Shown: positions 5,576 to 8,142 of the stretch, piece after piece | Layout: each line of letters starts with the position of its first letter | How positions within the stretch are numbered: position 1 is the stretch's first letter | From: an uncultured Clostridia bacterium | GTDB lineage: Bacteria; Bacillota; Clostridia; Christensenellales; UBA1242 | DNA: 8,142 bases | Reading direction: 5' to 3' | Assembly: GCA_947589615.1 (NCBI GenBank) | Contig: CANQBU010000054.1 | Coordinates: 1 to 8,142, forward strand | The notes under the pieces: model-generated | Database searches by the model: none | What the model was told of the DNA's origin: nothing | What the model saw: the letters and a program-made list of their open reading frames with translations, nothing else | Translations under genes and position numbers: made by a program

Positions 5576-6822
5576 TGGCAAATAAAAATGAAATTACAAT
5601 AGAAGATGACGAAGAATTCGAGCAAGAGCCATACACTCTTGAGAACCTCGAAAACGATATCGCCGGCTATAAATCGAATGCGAAGAAACTTCCACGCTCT
5701 AAACACTTAATCGTAAAACTTCCATCGGAAATTAAGCAAATCGACATGTGCGTTTTGTCAAATATTATGGTGGGCTTAACGGGTGCACACAATAACACGG
5801 CAAAGGAAGATAAACCTTTCAGAATCCAAAAATTTAAAGCACATATTGAAGAACTTGCAAGAAATCCAGAAGCACAAATCATGCTTGGCGGAGATTTATT
5901 CTATTTCCCAGGCGGAAGTGCAAAATATCGCGAAACTTACTCCCCATCTTATGAGGACCAAGTTAATCTTATGGCACAACTTTTAGCACCAGTCAAAGAT
6001 AAAATTGTCGGGGCGTATGACGGAACAGAAGAGATTAAGATATTCGAAAAAGATGGCATCAACTTAACTTCAAAACTCATGAACGCTTTGGGTATAGGCG
6101 AAAGATATTGCGGCCAAATGGCAGAAGTGGACTTTGTCTTTAATAACAGCATGACAAATAACACCTCCCAACCCGTTTATATGCTTTTCGACCATGGCTT
6201 TTTAGTCGCAAACACTTCGGCAACAATCGCAAGAAAAACTGAAGGATTGCAAGAAAAAATAAATGGCAAGGATTTCTATTTCACAAGCCATTACAATAAA
6301 TTATTCATCGAAAGAAGAGCCGCCCTTGTCGCAGACCATGGCAACCACATGCTTAAAAAACCTTACTACTTTATTTCAGTGGGAGGATATAGAGATTATC
6401 CAAACCGCCTCACCTCAAATAGAAATGTCAGTGCGGCAAACACCGATAATGGCATGATTCGAGTTTTCGTTGTTCCAAACCCAGACCGCGGCAATGTTCG
6501 TGGACATGACTATGTGGGAGAACCAACCTATAAGATTTGCCAAGAATTTAAAAACTTTGGAAGAACTCCGGGAACAGACCTTGACTTCAATATCATAAAA
6601 GAGGTTGCAAAAATAAACGCAGAAAATACTTACGCAAAAATAATGTTGCTTGACTCAATTGACAAACAATTCGATGACCTTCAAAAGGAAAATGTTGAAA
6701 AAATCTTAACAAAACGCTACAAAAAACAAACAGAACGCGAAAGTAAAATACCTGCCGAGCAAAAAAGACCGGTAAAAAATGATAAACAAACTTTGGTAAT
6801 CGAAGAGGAGGATGAACTATGA
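5575..6822 (+). CDS. Degenerate metallophosphoesterase paralogue, likely pseudoenzyme (415 aa)
   Basis: The domain order matches the upstream protein, but the metal ligands are mostly gone. The D-x-H site reads S-N63-I-M65, the GD motif survives (G-G-D107), and GNHE has become A-Y-D-G-T (147-151). The central H is kept in F-D-H207-G, while GHTH has become S-H239-Y-N241, losing the last His. Flanking text aligns with the active copy (LMNALGIGERYCGQMAEVDF against MATLGILDKYSRYMAQVVF), which supports common descent. Loss of at least four ligands argues against normal two-metal catalysis and for a regulatory or structural partner. The N-terminus (EDDEEFEQE) and C-terminus (IEEEDEL) are strongly acidic. 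The gene starts inside the TAATG overlap behind AGAGGAG and ends in an ATGA overlap, so expression is coupled to both neighbours. Confidence 0.85.
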   Translation: MANKNEITIEDDEEFEQEPYTLENLENDIAGYKSNAKKLPRSKHLIVKLPSEIKQIDMCVLSNIMVGLTGAHNNTAKEDKPFRIQKFKAHIEELARNPEAQIMLGGDLFYFPGGSAKYRETYSPSYEDQVNLMAQLLAPVKDKIVGAYDGTEEIKIFEKDGINLTSKLMNALGIGERYCGQMAEVDFVFNNSMTNNTSQPVYMLFDHGFLVANTSATIARKTEGLQEKINGKDFYFTSHYNKLFIERRAALVADHGNHMLKKPYYFISVGGYRDYPNRLTSNRNVSAANTDNGMIRVFVVPNPDRGNVRGHDYVGEPTYKICQEFKNFGRTPGTDLDFNIIKEVAKINAENTYAKIMLLDSIDKQFDDLQKENVEKILTKRYKKQTERESKIPAEQKRPVKNDKQTLVIEEEDEL

Positions 6823-7058
6823 TAGGCGGAATAAAGACAAAGATTGACGGAGATTACTGCGCATACTGCGACAAGAAAGTTGATATTGAAAATCAAAATT
6901 TCTGCCCTGTTTGCGGAAATCCGCTGACCGAAGATGGCGAAAATCTCCGCCACGAACAAATCGTTTCCGAAAAACTCAAACTATTAAGTGAATTATCTCG
7001 TTCGGTTAAAGACCCTGCCACATTGAAAACAATACAGGAAAAAATTCAAAATTTATAA
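6819..7058 (+). CDS. Small zinc-ribbon protein, function unknown (79 aa)
   Basis: The third gene of the operon, overlapping the previous stop by ATGA and preceded by AGGAGG seven bases upstream of its start. Residues 14-32 hold C14-A-Y-C17 and C29-P-V-C32, a classic four-cysteine zinc ribbon with PVCG-type second knuckle. The remaining C-terminal half (about 40-79) is charged and predicted helical (EQIVSEKLKLLSELSRS), suited to protein-protein contact. Zinc ribbons of this kind bind nucleic acids or proteins, and the sequence does not say which. Strict coupling to the phosphoesterase pair suggests an accessory subunit, by inference. Confidence 0.88.
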   Translation: MIGGIKTKIDGDYCAYCDKKVDIENQNFCPVCGNPLTEDGENLRHEQIVSEKLKLLSELSRSVKDPATLKTIQEKIQNL

Positions 7059-7089
7059 AAAATATTGAAAAATCAATAAAAAACGTCAA

Positions 7090-7154
7090 AAAAACATGTT
7101 TTTCGTGAATTTAATCAAATTTTGATAAATTCTTTAAGAAAAAACATGTTTTTT
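7090..7154. repeat. Pair of ACATGT palindromes flanking an AT-rich inverted repeat
   Basis: AAAAACATGTTTTT (7090-7103) and AAAAAACATGTTTTTT (7139-7154) have centres 50 bases apart, or nearly five helical turns. Between them 7107-7132 is an imperfect inverted repeat (GAATTTAATCAAA with TTTTGATAAATTC). The stretch separates the rightward operon from the convergent gene at 7186. It might end transcription in both directions, but the stems have almost no GC pairs, so a protein-binding site is as likely. Confidence 0.55.
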
Positions 7155-7185
7155 ATTGCCATACAAAAATACAAAAATTTATTTT

Positions 7186-7746
7186 CTAGGATTTTAAAAA
7201 TTTAATTGTTTCTGGGATTGCTTCATCTATATTTGTTCTCAGATTTATAAAATACTCTTGCTTATATGGAAGATACTCGTCCTCTTTTTGGGCAAGGTCG
7301 ACAGGAAAGCATTCAATTTGTTTTACAATGATTTTGCAAAGCGCCTTGCCAATCACGTAAAGCCCATTTGAGTCATCAATATCATTTTTGTAAACAATTT
7401 TTTGATAATCTTCGCATGCCATTATTTTATCAACCGCATATCCAATCAAAAATTGCAGTTTTTCAATTGCAAATTCATTGCCTCTTGATGCCGACAAAAG
7501 TTCCCAAAAGATATACATTTTATAGTTCTCTTTCAAAAGTCCAGAAATCCCCGTTTTGTAATAGTAAGCAAGAAGATCCATGGCAACAGGGTCTTCGCTT
7601 GCCCCCAAATATTTGACATAATCAAATTCTTCTTTAAAAGTTTCTGGTTTTTTTTCTATTATTTCATTCATTGTCTTTCTTGCTTCGGCAAAGCCTTCAA
7701 GTGCATCATCATAATAAATAAAAGGTTCTCGTTTTAGTTTGCTCAT
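7186..7746 (-). CDS. Small helical protein with one Sel1-like repeat, unknown function (186 aa)
   Basis: A single gene transcribed towards the phosphoesterase operon. The start at 7746 has AAGGAG about nine bases upstream and an extended -10 promoter just beyond. Residues about 53-97 fit the Sel1-like repeat pattern: an A-x-x-L-L-A-Y-Y-Y-x-x-G stretch, then W81 and A86, R88-G-N with A93 and L97. Only one repeat is convincing, so the assignment is weak. The remainder is predicted helical with no catalytic motif, signal peptide or membrane segment. Sel1-like repeats are protein-binding scaffolds, and a partner cannot be named. It seems independent of its neighbours, though it shares strand with the Nudix gene behind it. 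Confidence 0.75.
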   Translation of the reverse strand: MSKLKREPFIYYDDALEGFAEARKTMNEIIEKKPETFKEEFDYVKYLGASEDPVAMDLLAYYYKTGISGLLKENYKMYIFWELLSASRGNEFAIEKLQFLIGYAVDKIMACEDYQKIVYKNDIDDSNGLYVIGKALCKIIVKQIECFPVDLAQKEDEYLPYKQEYFINLRTNIDEAIPETIKFLKS

Positions 7747-7766
7747 ATTCGCATCTCCTTAAAATG

Positions 7767-7775
7767 ATTATATCA
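7767..7775 (-). promoter_or_regulatory. Extended -10 promoter for the Sel1-like gene
   Basis: The minus strand reads TGATATAAT, a perfect TATAAT with the TGn extension. No good -35 lies 17 bases further upstream (TTTGTA), which an extended -10 can tolerate. Transcription would start a few bases ahead of the ribosome-binding site AAGGAG, giving a leader of about 15 bases. Confidence 0.65.
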
Positions 7776-7820
7776 TAAAATATAATTACTACAAATAAAT
7801 TTCATTTAATTTTAACAAAA

Positions 7821-8142
7821 TTATCCTCTTTTTTCGATAAAATTGAAGAAATCTTGATAACATTGTCTAAAAGTTGCCTTCTTTTCACTTAAAAGTTTTT
7901 TAAATTCCTCAATTGTAAAATATTTGACTTGTTCAAGTTCGCTCTCTTGAATTGAGATATCTTCAAGTGAAAAGTCCTTCTCCAAAAGATATATGTAATC
8001 AAGTTCGTTTTCAATAAAGTCCTCCCTGTAAACTTCATGCCTTTCATATTTGCCTAGAAGTTTTAGTTTTTCATCTGTTATATCAAGCCCCAATTCCTCT
8101 TTAACCTCTCTGACAAGTGAAGGCCAAATTTCTTCACCCGCC
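7821..8142 (-). CDS. Nudix hydrolase, 5' end outside window
   Basis: The reading frame is open from the window edge to TAA at 7821. The first complete residues, AGEEIWPSLVREVKEELGL, form most of a Nudix box: E followed seven residues later by R-E-V-x-E-E-x-G-L. The Gly that opens the box lies outside the window. These residues bind the metal that activates water for cleavage of a nucleoside diphosphate linked to another group. The rest (YERHEVYREDF, ELDYIYLL, ELEQVKYFTIEEFKKLL) fits the C-terminal half of the fold and vaguely resembles isopentenyl-diphosphate isomerase-like Nudix proteins. An internal TTG at 8093 is not the start, because it would remove the catalytic box. The substrate is unknown. 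Confidence 0.88.
   Translation of the reverse strand, partial: AGEEIWPSLVREVKEELGLDITDEKLKLLGKYERHEVYREDFIENELDYIYLLEKDFSLEDISIQESELEQVKYFTIEEFKKLLSEKKATFRQCYQDFFNFIEKRG

Noticed and set aside
7808..7822. AATTTT-AAC-AAAATT inverted repeat as a terminator for the Nudix gene
   Set aside because: It has only A-T pairs and overlaps the stop codon, so it is too weak to call in AT-rich DNA.
7821..8093. Complete 90-residue protein starting at TTG 8093
   Set aside because: The frame stays open to the window edge and the upstream residues contain the Nudix catalytic box, so the gene is truncated by the window.

Overview
The window looks like an accessory stretch from a low-GC, AT-rich Gram-positive bacterium (Bacillota-like). 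Almost every gene starts with ATG behind a strong GGAG-type ribosome-binding site, promoters fit the SigA pattern, and TGA is used as a stop, so the genetic code is standard. Nothing in the sequence identifies the species. No tRNA, rRNA, transposase, integrase or CRISPR array was seen.

Left part (1-3891, minus strand): one tightly packed operon built from six copies of a single roughly 215-residue domain of unknown function. Four copies are separate genes (the leftmost is cut by the window edge) and two are fused into a 426-residue protein that is transcribed first. The copies fall into subtypes. Copies 1-2 (the fusion) and copies 3-4 (two separate genes) look like two versions of the same two-gene unit, and the fusion still carries a scar of the old stop / ribosome-binding-site / start junction.

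Middle (3892-4423): a 532-base divergent intergenic region with no gene. It holds a candidate leftward promoter, two copies of a 40-base direct repeat 274 bases apart, a 70-base tandem repeat, and a run of short inverted repeats with different stems but recurring loops (TAA/TTA or ATCTG/ATCAG). It ends in a strong rightward promoter.

Right of that (4424-7058, plus strand): a three-gene, translationally coupled operon. It encodes a calcineurin-like metallophosphoesterase with a full set of metal ligands, a paralogue that has lost most of them (a likely pseudoenzyme), and a 79-residue zinc-ribbon protein. The overlaps suggest the three proteins are made together and may form one complex. The substrate is unknown.

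Right end (7059-8142): an AT-rich convergent spacer with two AAAAACATGTTTTT palindromes, a minus-strand gene for a small helical Sel1-like protein, and a minus-strand Nudix hydrolase gene cut by the window edge.

The most interesting parts are the unknown repeated gene family with its visible fusion scar, the active/inactive phosphoesterase pair with its zinc ribbon, and the hairpin-rich region between them. Whether the two divergent operons work together cannot be decided from the sequence alone.
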